A stretch of 64,000 bases of DNA from Pyropia yezoensis (Eukaryota > Rhodophyta > Bangiophyceae > Bangiales > Bangiaceae), in the NCBI GenBank assembly GCA_009829735.1, contig CM020620.1:14257420-14321419 (forward strand), given 5' to 3'. The translations under genes were made by a program, and so were the position numbers. Below, piece by piece: positions 1 through 9,494 of the stretch. Each line of letters opens with the position of its first letter. Position 1 is the first letter of the stretch. The notes under the pieces were generated by a model. The model searched no databases, was not told where the DNA came from, and saw only the letters and a list, made by a program, of their open reading frames with translations.

Positions 1-240
1 GGGAGCCCAAATGGGAGGGGTTTGTTGTTCTGCCTTGGCCGGCGGTGGATTCGCCGCCGGCCCCCTCGTTACAAACCCTCGGAGACACTACTAACTACCC
101 TCCACCCCAAGATGCAAGTCCCTCTGGTCATACGTAACTTGTAGATACCGTGACCAGTCCGGACTCTCAAATTGAAAGCCAAGGATTAGAAGTAGCCCCC
201 CTAACATTAGGGTCACAATACGGCCAACCATATTGCTACA
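1..240 (-). mobile_element. LTR (F family), incomplete at window edge
   Basis: On the minus strand this stretch starts at 240 with TGTAGCAATATGG and matches the LTR at 46272-46512 nearly base for base. That includes the GC-rich inverted repeat GGCCGGCGG...CCGCCGGCC near positions 38-64. It abuts the RT of element A exactly after the codons for G-Y-W-H-I, so it is an insertion into A. The rest of the LTR, and any attached element, lies outside the window, so it could be a solo LTR or the end of a full element. Confidence 0.85.
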
Positions 241-1548
241 GATATGCCAGTAACCGGCATTACAATCCAGCGTTGAGAAGAGGGTGGCATTACCAAGAAA
301 GTCGATGCAATCGTCCATCCGGGGTATCGGGTATACATCCTTGACTGTCATCTCGTTCAGGCGCCTGTAGTCAACGCAGAAGCGGAAGTGACCGCCAGGT
401 TTCGGGACGACTACCACCGGGAAGGCCCACTTGCCATCAGACGGCTCGATAACATCCATCTTGAGCATCTTGTCAACCTGCTTCTCAATCTCATCCCGGC
501 GATGAGGTCCAGCCCGGTATGGTTGCAGGTGCACTGGCTTGGCATCTGGCTTGAGTTGAATCCGGTGTAGGGTGGCGTCCATCTTGCCCAGCTCTCCAGA
601 CCACAGGTGCCGATATTCCTGGAGAAGCTTCTCCAGTGCCTCCTTTTAGTCGGGAGAGACATTTTTCTGGTTGACCTTCGGCATCCCGGATGGTGCTTGA
701 TCGGGCTTCGGGGTGACGCTGCTAGCCTGCTCTTGTCTCGGAGGTACGTCTTAGGCCGTTAAGTTGGATGCCAGTTCTTGTTGCAGGTTCAAGAGGTCCT
801 CCTTGCTCATGGCACGGGCAGACCCCCGGTAAGGCTCTTCTGTACCAACTCGAGTGCCCTTGGCGAGGGTTATCGGCTTCCGGCTCACGTTGACAATTAG
901 CACCGAGAATGGGGTGTGCCTTTCCACCTTCTTGTGATGTCCGTGGGCCAAGTATAACCGGTGTTTCGCCAGAAATTCCTTACGTCCGAAGATCAGGCAT
1001 TGACCCGTAGTCCGGGTAGTTACTTGAACCTTGGTCTCCGAAAGAGGAGGCAGGAGCACCGGTTTGAAGAGAGTCAAGGTAGAGGGTGGGATGCGGTCCT
1101 TCTTGCTCTTGACTACACGAACCTTGGCGTCCAGATGCTCCAGCACCGGTGACACAAACCCAAGGTTGAACTGCACCTTTCCTTCTCCGGGCAGGATACT
1201 CTTGACATGCTGCTTCTCGAAGTCCCAGCCTAGGATGAGGGGGACGGATAGAGTCTTGACTACTAGAAAGGGAAAAAGCATTGGTTCATTGTTGACATAG
1301 ATGGCGACAGGAAGACGGCCGAGCGGTCGTAGGGTTTGACCCGAAGCGTCTACAATATGGGTCCTGGTAGGCGCTCTCCAGGCATGTCGACGCCAGCCCG
1401 GAGGTAGCAGGTTCTCAGTGATGGCGCTTGGTCCGGCTCCCGTGTCAACCACCGGAGTAATAGCTTGGGGGAGGCTATCCCCCACACGCATACGAGCATT
1501 AATCTTGAGGTTTTCCTTACGCAGGACAAGCAAGGTCCCCTTGAACAA
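241..1548 (-). pseudogene. Element A pol fragment: protease and N-terminal RT
   Basis: The minus frame from 1548 encodes a retropepsin-like protease with the active-site motif V-V-D-T-G-A-G. It continues through the linker seen in all elements here (L-S-E-T..., then a lysine/glycine-rich K-G-T-R-V-G). The same frame has TAA at 751-753 and again at 646-648, and then encodes RT block 1 (V-I-E-P-S, F-C-V-D-Y-R-R-L-N, P-R-M-D-D-C, L-D-C-N-A-G-Y-W). The RT ends abruptly at 241, where the F-type LTR begins, so the catalytic YxDD box is missing. The two stop codons and the insertion make it a pseudogene. The pol frame differs from the gag frame, so the original pol would have needed frameshifting or reinitiation. 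Confidence 0.88.
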
Positions 1549-1676
1549 ACAGGGTGTCCAGGCGGCTACCAGTTGAGCAGTTAACTGCCGTCCTTTCTCC
1601 CGGCACGCAAGGGGAGAACGGGTAGAAGTACCCTGCCGTCGGAGATTTGGGAAGACACTTGGGAAGAGCGCCTGCC

Positions 1677-3437
1677 CTACTCGTTTCCCGGGTCCGGGGA
1701 TTCCTTAGAGGTTTCGGTCTCCAGGTCAAAGTCCGTAGGAGCTTCCCTTGCCAGGGCCTCCGTGATGCTCTGCGAGGTTGCCACCCGGATTGCGTGTACC
1801 TGTGCCTTGTCCATCCTGGAGGGTGCTCGCCGGTCAGCCCAGTTGACTGCCTTTGCAAACACCAGTCCTTGGCACTTGAGCTTCTCCTGGAGGTCCTTGG
1901 GAATGGTCGGGCACTGGTAGGACATGTGGTCCTCCTTCTGGCACAGCCAACAAGACTGGAATCGCTGGTTCTTGACCTGCTTGGGGGCGACTAGGGAAGG
2001 TTGCTCCTTAGAAACGAAGCCGCCCCACTTGTCTCCTGACCCCACGGGTGAGGCCTCGCCAACTGCGAGTACCGGTACAGGGCTATCACTTCCCTTATAC
2101 TTGTCGGGCCCGGGACGAACTCGCGACAACAGCTTGGGAGTTGACACCATGGGAGCTTGGAGGGCCTTAACTTGCCGGTACGTGCCCTGGGAGTAGGCCA
2201 CCAACTGCTGGAAGGTATGTTCTTGATGTTCCTGGTTGTAGCTCTCCGCGTCCACTTGAAGGTATTCAGGAAGCCCTTCCGAGAAGATCATCTTGAGCCT
2301 GTCCTCAGGGTAAACGTTGCCACAAGCCTCGCCCATCTCCCGGACACGGCGGGCGAAGGCCTCTGGAGTCTCTTGTCGTTCCATGGTTTCCCGGATCAAC
2401 CTGCCCACTGCCTTGCGCAGGGAGTCCGCGTCAGCGTAGTTGGACAGGTGCCAGTTGACCGCTTCCGGATAGCTCCCAACGGTACGCCCGACAATGTGTC
2501 CGGCAGAGTCTGGTAGAACCTGTGCGAACCGCTGTTCCGCTTCTCCGGTCATGAAGTTAACCAGGAGGTAGAGTGCCTTGCCCTCGGACACATCGTTGTC
2601 GTTGCATGCCTTGACAAACCGGCGCAGGAAGGCCAAGATAAGCGCCGGTTTCTTCCCGGAAAACTTAGGATGTCCCCCGAAACTCGGCTGCATTCGCCAG
2701 TTCAGGGATGCCATCTTCTTGGCCATCTTCCGGGTGTAACCTTGGTCTTGGTTCTCCAGCCGGTAGTTACCCCAATACGTGACCTTGTTCAGGGTGGCAT
2801 CTCCCACTTGGTGGGCAGGGATGTCAAACTCGACTAGCCTGCGCCGGGTTGGGCCAGGAGATGCGTCCCAGTCATATCCCTCCTCAGATCTGGAGGAACT
2901 GGTCTCGCTGGTGCTAGAGCGACGACGACGACGCCGACGCCTCCGGCTGCTCCGGTTACCGGTCTTGGAGCTCCCCGCCCCATAAGACGCAAGGGGAGGA
3001 AACGCTTGGCCGGTCCCAGGAGTCGAGGTCTCAGGGTGACCCGTAGAACCAGTTGCAGCAGTGCCCCTGGCACTGCTAGCGCCCACAGGAAGGGGTGTAT
3101 ACACCCAGCTGCCATGCGTGGGTCCAGGAGTAAACACACCAGGGGCTATCCCTGGAGGTTGAGGAGTAGAACCGACAGGAGGGAGACATCTGCTGCGAGC
3201 GGACTCAAACGCCGTTGACCCCGGGGTGGTTCCCACAGGAGGAACAGCCGGAGGAACGGGAGCAGGAGGTACTTGGCCGCCTGTAGACTCCAGTCCGCTA
3301 CCGAATGTCACGCCCAGGTCTGCTGCACCCGTAGGGAGAACGCCGGGTTGGGCACCGTCCCCCGCGGTGACCAGGGATGCGTCAAGGGACGCGGGGTCTA
3401 CCCCTTCGGGCACCGTCGTGCCAGGGAGGGTAGCCAT
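1677..3437 (-). CDS. Gag-like protein of element A
   Basis: An open frame of 586 codons starts at the ATG in the context ACCAACATGGCTA, which resembles the Gag starts of D and E (CCAACATGGCTAG). The N-terminal third is proline/glycine/serine rich and ends in a run of arginines, then a serine/acidic patch. The middle is the capsid-like domain shared with the other elements (A-F-L-R-R-F-V-K-A-C-N-D-N-D-V-S-E; compare F-L-R-R-F-T-K-A-C-D-D-N-A in E). Near the C terminus is one CCHC zinc knuckle, C-W-L-C-(4)-H-(4)-C. Gag assembles the cytoplasmic particle and binds element RNA. The ORF is intact, but the element is dead because pol is broken. Confidence 0.85.
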   Translation of the reverse strand: MATLPGTTVPEGVDPASLDASLVTAGDGAQPGVLPTGAADLGVTFGSGLESTGGQVPPAPVPPAVPPVGTTPGSTAFESARSRCLPPVGSTPQPPGIAPGVFTPGPTHGSWVYTPLPVGASSARGTAATGSTGHPETSTPGTGQAFPPLASYGAGSSKTGNRSSRRRRRRRRRSSTSETSSSRSEEGYDWDASPGPTRRRLVEFDIPAHQVGDATLNKVTYWGNYRLENQDQGYTRKMAKKMASLNWRMQPSFGGHPKFSGKKPALILAFLRRFVKACNDNDVSEGKALYLLVNFMTGEAEQRFAQVLPDSAGHIVGRTVGSYPEAVNWHLSNYADADSLRKAVGRLIRETMERQETPEAFARRVREMGEACGNVYPEDRLKMIFSEGLPEYLQVDAESYNQEHQEHTFQQLVAYSQGTYRQVKALQAPMVSTPKLLSRVRPGPDKYKGSDSPVPVLAVGEASPVGSGDKWGGFVSKEQPSLVAPKQVKNQRFQSCWLCQKEDHMSYQCPTIPKDLQEKLKCQGLVFAKAVNWADRRAPSRMDKAQVHAIRVATSQSITEALAREAPTDFDLETETSKESPDPGNE

Positions 3438-3625
3438 GTTGGTCCCTTGACAGCCACAGACCAGTTGCCTGCGTGTCCAAAGATCGCAAGACCACAAGAG
3501 AGGGGTTCGAGAGCCGGGAATGGGATTCCCGTGAACGGGTGCAAATCATTTTCAAACCACAGAAAAAGACAGAACAGGAACAACCCAACCGCTGCTCCCA
3601 AATGTCTCTTCTCAAACACTCCAAT

Positions 3626-3642
3626 CCCCTGCTGCTCCACCA
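3626..3642 (-). other. Primer binding site of element A
   Basis: Read on the minus strand this is TGGTGGAGCAGCAGGGG, four bases inside the LTR end. It starts with TGG, the complement of the tRNA CCA end. The same 17 bases follow the 5' LTRs of elements D and E. The predicted primer tRNA would begin GGAGCAG; its identity was not determined. Confidence 0.75.
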
Positions 3643-3646
3643 AATA

Positions 3647-4138
3647 TGTGGTATAAACTCGATCATCTCAGACACGTGTCAATATCCCTCGGAGGAAAGG
3701 GACAGGTAACACAGAAAGGGGAACTACGAGAGTGGTATGCCTGTTGCCTCACGTGCCTGCTCGCAGAGCAAACAGATACCCACGGTAGTGCACACGGGGA
3801 AGAGGAAAGCAAACGCGCAGTTGTCTTTTTCCTGAGGGCGCGGGCCAAGGGCGCCTCGCTGTCCCTCTTAACGTGCATCTGGGGGAGCCTCGGCACGTTG
3901 GCCAGGTAGCCCCCCCATACCCCCGAGTGGCCCCGACCCGAGTCTAACCTCGTCAGGTCGGGGGCCACTATCACTACTAATTCTATTCCCACTCACTAAT
4001 CTCACACTCAAATTCTCTCAAATCAAGTCCCTCACAAGTATGCAAAAACCCATCAGAAATCCCTCTCTCACGTGTGGGTAGCGTAATCCACCGCATCCCA
4101 GTGCCGGGCACGGGCCACGGCCGCCAACCATCACCACA
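3647..4138 (-). mobile_element. 5' LTR of element A
   Basis: The 492-bp interval is bounded by the 6-bp inverted ends TGTGGT and ACCACA. One end sits four bases from the primer binding site. The length is close to the 468-bp LTRs of C and E. The outer boundary at 4138 was chosen only from the terminal match, because no second copy of this LTR is in the window. Confidence 0.6.
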
Positions 4139-5227
4139 CGGCGGGCGTGTTCTGGAACCTGGTGCCCTCTGGTTGCAGTCCCGGGTCGGCGCCAAGTCGG
4201 GGCAAGGGATGCTACACACATGGCTTAATCTGGGCGGCCAAGCCGGTCGCGCTCCGCGGCGGTGGAGAGGGGGGTGCAGCATGGCCTGAGGGAGGATGGG
4301 CGTGGATCTCCACCAACAGGCCCGCGTGGAGCGAGGCCTGTTGAATTATGAACGTTTGATTAGGTTGGACCTCTGTCGATTCCGAATTAAAATTCAGCCA
4401 ATCCTAACCCATGCCCCAATCTGTCGTGACCTACAGTGCAGACGTCACCTACATCCATATATAGACAAACGCTGGACCACCCCTGGGAAGGTTCATTGAG
4501 GGGGTAATCGACGATTTTGACTCCGTAGAGACAGGTACCCCTCCTTTCTACTTGGCCTCCGCCCGGCGGGGAGAGAAGAGCAAGAAGGGAGAACAAAAAG
4601 CAGCCCAGAAAGAGGAGGTCAGCAAGTCTCTGCACAGGTGACACAGTACGACATGTCATTGTTTGGTGTCCTTGGCGCCAGATACTGCGCCGCCGAGAAT
4701 TCACGCCTCTCAGTGGTGCCTGTGAGAGCTGGGTTGGGCTCTACTTCGGCGACAGGTCTGTGACATTCGTTTTACAGGCCTACGACAGTGCGTTACCTGT
4801 GCCCACACAGACGCGTGAGCGACACAGCGCACGGGACGATAGCCGACCTACCCTTTGACGGCCAGCGGCGCGCGGCCCCATCCGCCCCCTCTCCCCAAAG
4901 TCCACCTCCCCCCATCGCGCCCTCCCCTTCCCCCCCATCGCACGTACCGGGCACTGTCTCAGCCGCCGCGGCGCGCGGGCCAGTACCGAGGGGTAGGCCG
5001 CGCGCACCCGCGGGTCCCCCCCTGCCCCCCCCACCGGGGCCCGCATGTCGCGGACCACCCACAGGTGCTCGCAGTCGTCGCCGTGGGCGACTGTGTAGGG
5101 CATACCGCGGCGGGGGCAAAAGGCGGTCAGCGGCAGCGCCTCGGCGGGGACGGGGGAGATGGTTACGCCCCGCCGGCGACGGCGACCGCGACGAGGCAGC
5201 ACAGACGACGGCAACAGACGAATGGGA
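4139..5227. other. Junction between element A and host DNA, no secure gene
   Basis: Composition changes from mixed (4139-4780) to strongly GC-rich (from about 4780). I see no retroelement domain and no RNA gene here. A minus-strand frame at 5214-4780 contains a stretch that looks protein-like (R-G-M-P-Y-T-V-A-H-G-D-D-C-E-H-L-W), but I do not recognise it and it is followed by arginine-rich low complexity. It could be the broken end of a host gene. Confidence 0.4.
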
Positions 5228-6732
5228 TCAACATGCTGGGGTTGGCAAGGGCGGCGGGGTGCCTCCGGCCGCCACTGTCACAGCCAGTTCGGTACCGGTA
5301 ACACTACCAACACTCGCACGCCGTTCACGTCGCATCGCCCACAATACCGCCCGCTGCCCTGCGCACCGCCACTCCCGCCAACTCGATGGCACCACCCACA
5401 CGAGCATCTTGTTCTTCTTCCCCATTCCCAGCAGCAGCAGCCGCCCGTCAATAACGTCGGCCACCCCCACCACCGCGTCCACCGCGGGCACCTTGGCGTT
5501 GTTGACGTTCGCCCCCCTATTCTTGATCAGCCGGCGGGCCCCCCCATTGGACGACTGCAGGCCCGCAGCGGCCATCACGTCGACGACGGTGCGCCCCACC
5601 AGGTCGGCGCGGGTCAGCACAGAGCCCGGCACGTCGACGGCAATCGCCTAGAGCGCTTCGGCGGTGCGCGCGTCGGCGCCCGCGCCGGTGCGACCGGGCG
5701 CGGCAATGGCCGTCGCGGCGAGCGCACCGCCACCCCCGCCTCCCCGTGGACGAGGCGGGTGACCTCCTCGGCCAGCCGGTGCTGTGCACCATTGGGCACC
5801 GCCCCGGGCGCGGCGGCGGCGGTGGCAATGGCGTCCACATCTTCCAACGGGAGGAAGGTCATGGAGCGGAGGAAGCCGACCACGTCCGCGTCGGGCACTC
5901 GCACCAAGCACTGGTAAAACTCGTAGGGCGAAAGCTTGGAGGCGGTGAGCCACGTGGCACCGCCCGCGTCGCTCTTGCGCACCTATTTGCCGTCGGAGCG
6001 GGTGACGAGGGGGAAGACGAGGCCGTGCACGACACGGCCGCCGCGGAGCTTGCGCGTCAGCTCCGTGCCGGCGGTGATGTTGCCCCACTGGTCCGACCCG
6101 CCCACCTGCACCCGCACGTTGTGGGGCGGGTCGGACAAGTAGGCAAAGTCGTACGCCTGGAGCAGCTGGTAGGTGAACTCTATAAAGCTCATCCCATCGT
6201 CCGATGCCAGGCGCGTCCGCACCGAGTCCTTGGCCAGCATCCCGCTGACGCGGGTGTGCTTGCCAACGTCACGCAAAAAGTCGAGGAAGGAGATGCCACC
6301 GAGCCAGTCGTGGTTGTTGAGCACAACCACGGGCTCCCCTCCCGCCCCGCCTTGCGCGTCGAGCACCTGCCGGATGTTGGCGGCGATGCCGTCCAGGTTG
6401 CGCTGTATCGCGGCGCCGTCGAGGAGCGGCCGCTCCGTCGACCGCCCCGACGGGTCGCCCACCCGCCCCGTGGCGTCCCCCACCAGCGCCACTGGCTTGT
6501 GACCAGCGCGGGCAAACCACGCTAGCGTCAGGATGCCGAGCAGGTTGCCCAGGTGCAGCGAGTCAGCCGTCGGGTCAAACACCACGTACACGGTAAGCAC
6601 ATCCACAATGTTGGGGCGTGTGCCGCCAACGCCGTCGGCGGGGGAGAGGAACCGCGGGTGGCCGGGCAGCGTTGCTGTGGCGGCCGGGCCCGCCGCCGTG
6701 GCGGGCGCCGCCCCATCAGGGGCAGGGGACAC
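5228..6732 (-). pseudogene. Tyrosyl-tRNA synthetase (bacterial/organellar type), broken
   Basis: The minus frame from 6732 gives a class I tyrosyl-tRNA synthetase: F-D-P-T-A-D-S-L-H-L-G-N-L (HIGH box), G-D-A-T-G-R-V-G-D-P-S-G-R, N-N-H-D-W-L, M-L-A-K-D-S-V, Q-A-Y-D-F and V-G-G-S-D-Q-W-G-N-I. A TAG at 5983-5985 falls in the KMSKS-like loop (S-D-G-K-stop-V-R-K-S). The same frame then continues to about 5730. There the reading frame shifts and, after a second TAG at 5648-5650, encodes the C-terminal S4 RNA-binding domain (T-R-A-D-L-V, A-R-R-L-I-K-N-R-G, N-N-A-K-V-P). The usual N-terminal lead-in is not found in frame. A possible presequence ATG at 7030 is in another frame. Two stops and at least one frameshift indicate a decayed organellar TyrRS copy; base-calling errors in GC-rich DNA remain possible. 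Confidence 0.8.
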
Positions 6733-7030
6733 CCCCTCGGGGAGGAGGGAGGCAGCGTGTACACGTCCTGGTCGTCACACGACGGGCGCGCGGCGGCAGA
6801 GGCGGCCGCCGCAGCCGCCTCGAAGGCGCGCCGAGCCCACCGCCCGCCTGCGCGGCCGCCACGGCCGCGGGCAGCCGCTGCCACCGCCGCCGCCGGGGGG
6901 CCGCTGGGCCCCCCCTGCCCGCCCACCGGGGCGGTGCCGACGCCGCCGCCCGTTCCAGCGGGCCAGCACCGGCCGGTGGCGGTCGCGGAGCAAGACGGAC
7001 CCGGCGGGGGAAAACCCCGGGAGTGGTCAT

Positions 7031-7610
7031 GACGCGGCGCGTCAGTGTGCGCAGCATGGGCGGCCACGGGTGGGCCGGGGAGGGGGGGCGGGGTGGGTGG
7101 ATGGATGTGTTGGTGGTGAGACGGAGAGGTGGTTGGAGAGGGGCCCCTGGGGGGGGGCGGGCGCACGGGAACAAGAAAGAAGACGGCCGACGGAAGAGGG
7201 CGCTCGAGCAGGAGTCAGTCTGAGGCGGCTGTCTCGAGACTTCACAGTCTTGCGAGGGATCTCCAGGCAATAAACTAAAGGTTTTAGGTCAATTAGGTCT
7301 TGTCGGTCGACGGCCTTCCCTGGCCCGGAATTCGAGCGCTCCATTGGCTATAACTTTGGAACGCTGTGGAAATGGACCAATGAGTGTGCGAAAAACAAAG
7401 CTTGTCTCCAAAAAAAGTACGGTGAGCAGCAACACATGAAAGGACCGGTTATCCGGGAGGATACACATCTTTTTAAATAGTAGAGGGGATGGGATCATGC
7501 ATTGCCGCGCATGCCGTCGTCGTTCCGAGGACTACCACTTCGTCCCGCCTTCCACCAGACCTGGAACGCGGGCGCCATTGATCACCTCCCCTTCCCCCCC
7601 CTCCCCAGCC
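7031..7610. promoter_or_regulatory. Divergent promoter region between TyrRS relic and PUS1
   Basis: This is a local drop in GC content between two divergently oriented genes. It contains inverted CCAAT boxes (CATTGG at 7342-7347 and CCAATG at 7377-7382) and a TATA-like TTTAAATA at 7472-7479. If that box is used, transcription toward PUS1 would start near 7500-7510. That would make the ATG at 7497 unusable and favour the ATG at 7611. This is inference from motifs alone. Confidence 0.45.
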
Positions 7611-9494
7611 ATGCCGCCGCGTCTGCCCACCCCAGCGTTTGCGCTCCTCTCGGGCGCCTCGTCGGCAGGCACGCTGCTGCAGCGCCCGCTGCACTGGCGG
7701 CAGGCGGCGCACGCCCCCCTCCGCGGCGAGCGGCCGCCGCCCCGCGGCCGTTGCGGCCGGGCAACCGGACGGCCTTCCCCTGCGGCGGGGGCGGCGACCA
7801 TGACAGGCAATGGGCTGGCGCGGGCGGCGGGTCAGGGCCTCCCTGGCCCCTCGCCCTCACCCCCAGCGCCGCCCCCTGCTCCCTCGCGACCACCACCGGC
7901 CTCATCCCCACCGACGGCGGCCGCGCGTGCGGGCGGCGGCAACCCCCTCTCTTCCCGCGCCGCCGGCTCCGGCGGCGGCGGCCGCACCAAGTCCGCCACC
8001 ACCGCCAACCCCCGCCCCCCCCGGGAGGGCCCCCCCCGGCCCACCGCCAAGCGCAAGATGGCGCTGACGCTCGCATACGTGGGCGCCGCCTACCGGGGCT
8101 TCCAGGCCAACGCCGGGGTGCCAACCGTCGAGGCGGCGGTCGCGGAAGCGCTGACCCGGTCGGGGCTGGTGGCGGCCGCCAACGGGGGGGACCTGAAAAA
8201 GGTGGGGTGGTCCAAGGCCGCCCGCACCGATGCGGGCGTGTCGGCCGTTGGCAATGTGGTGGGCATAAAATTGGAGCTCCCGCGGGAGGTGTGGGCCGCC
8301 TCGGACGCTGCCGCCACCGCCGCTGCCACCGCCACCGCCGCTGCAGCCGCGCCGTCTGAAGGCGCTGGCGCTGGGGCTGGCGGCGGCGGCGGCGGCGGCG
8401 GCGGTGGCAGCACCGTCGACGCGGGGGCCCTGGTGGTATCGCGCCTCAACGCCGCCCTCCCCCCCGACATTACCATCCTCGGGGCGGTGAGGGTACCCGG
8501 CGGCTTTTCCGCCCGCTCCTGCTGTGGTGGCCGCGCGTACGAGTACCTGCTGCCTGTGGGGGCTGTCCTTCGCGGAGGTCCCCCTGGGGGGAGAGAGGCG
8601 TGGCCCGCCGCCGTGGCGCGGCTCAACGGGTCGCTCGCCGCCCTCACCGGCACGCTGTGGGCGCACAACCTGACCAACGGGGTGGGGCTGCCGCCGCCGC
8701 CCGCGGCGCGCCGGTACGTGACGCGCTTTGAGGTGGAGCCCGAAGTGCTGTGGGTGGTGCCCCCACCGCCACCGCCGCCCCCCCCCCCACCAGCCGCAGC
8801 AATAGGGACAGCAGAGGCGGCAGCGTCGCCGGCGGCCGCGGCGGCAGTGGCGACGGCACCGTCGGCGGCCGCGGGGGCCGTGACGCCGGCGCCGGCGCCG
8901 GCGGCGGTGCCACCGCCGCCGCCCGGCACCCCCCCCGGTGCGGTGGCCATGGCGCGGATCCGCATCGAGGGCCAGTCCTTCCTCCTCTACATGATACGCA
9001 AGATGGTCGCCGCGGCGCTGCTGCGCCACGCGGGCGCCACACCCCCCGCCGTCTACGCGGCCATCACCGACCCGGCGGTGCGGGTGTCGGTGCCGCCGGC
9101 ACCCGCGGCGGGGCTTCTCCTGGCGGGCTGCTCCTACGACGCGTACCAGCGGCGGTACGCGGCGCACCTGGCCGGGCCCGTCTTGGCGGGCATGGGCGGC
9201 GGACGCGCGCAGCCGGGGGGGGCTGCACAGGCCGACGCGGAGGGGCAGGGGGGGGGGATGCAGGGGGGGAGGGGGGGGGGGGGGGAGGGGGGTGAAGCGT
9301 GGAAGCGCCGCCGCGTCTACCCGGCGGTGGCGGCCGCGTCGGCGGCGGTGAATGAGCGGGGGCTGGACCCGTGGGCTGTGTTTTGGGAGACGGCCGCCGA
9401 CCACCCCCTGCGGTTGGGCGACGCTGGGGGGGGCGGGGGGGGGGACGCCGACGCGGCCACTGGCCGAGGGGGGGGGCTGGTGGATGCGGACTAG
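7611..9494 (+). CDS. tRNA pseudouridine synthase, TruA/Pus1 family
   Basis: It converts specific uridines in tRNA to pseudouridine. The core begins M-A-L-T-L-A-Y-V-G-A-A-Y-R-G-F-Q. The catalytic aspartate lies in A-R-T-D-A-G-V-S-A (Asp207 from this start). It is followed by R-L-N-A-A-L-P-P-D-I, F-S-A-R-S, Y-E-Y-L-L-P and, near the C terminus, the substrate-binding motif G-Q-S-F-L-L-Y-M-I-R-K-M. The K-A-A-R-T-D-A-G-V-S-A form resembles eukaryotic Pus1 more than bacterial TruA. At 627 aa it is long for the family because of alanine, proline and glycine runs inserted in surface loops and at the C terminus. The arginine/alanine-rich N terminus could be an organelle presequence. An in-frame upstream ATG at 7497 and a downstream one at 7800 exist; 7611 was chosen from the TATA-like box at 7472. 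Confidence 0.85.
   Translation: MPPRLPTPAFALLSGASSAGTLLQRPLHWRQAAHAPLRGERPPPRGRCGRATGRPSPAAGAATMTGNGLARAAGQGLPGPSPSPPAPPPAPSRPPPASSPPTAAARAGGGNPLSSRAAGSGGGGRTKSATTANPRPPREGPPRPTAKRKMALTLAYVGAAYRGFQANAGVPTVEAAVAEALTRSGLVAAANGGDLKKVGWSKAARTDAGVSAVGNVVGIKLELPREVWAASDAAATAAATATAAAAAPSEGAGAGAGGGGGGGGGGSTVDAGALVVSRLNAALPPDITILGAVRVPGGFSARSCCGGRAYEYLLPVGAVLRGGPPGGREAWPAAVARLNGSLAALTGTLWAHNLTNGVGLPPPPAARRYVTRFEVEPEVLWVVPPPPPPPPPPPAAAIGTAEAAASPAAAAAVATAPSAAAGAVTPAPAPAAVPPPPPGTPPGAVAMARIRIEGQSFLLYMIRKMVAAALLRHAGATPPAVYAAITDPAVRVSVPPAPAAGLLLAGCSYDAYQRRYAAHLAGPVLAGMGGGRAQPGGAAQADAEGQGGGMQGGRGGGGEGGEAWKRRRVYPAVAAASAAVNERGLDPWAVFWETAADHPLRLGDAGGGGGGDADAATGRGGGLVDAD

Larger units (their letters stand above)
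241..4138 (-). mobile_element. Ty3/Gypsy element A, decayed and truncated
   Basis: In minus-strand order it has an LTR (4138-3647), a primer binding site (3642-3626), a gag ORF (3437-1677) and a pol frame with protease and the start of RT that stops at 241, where another LTR has inserted. The downstream RT, RNase H and integrase are not in the window. The pol frame has two in-frame stops. Its Gag and protease are clearly related to those of elements B to E but well diverged, so this is an older, separate lineage. Confidence 0.9.

Noticed and set aside
4780..5214. 144-codon minus frame with a protein-like segment
   Set aside because: Short, unrecognised and ending in arginine-rich low complexity; kept only as a remark on the junction region.
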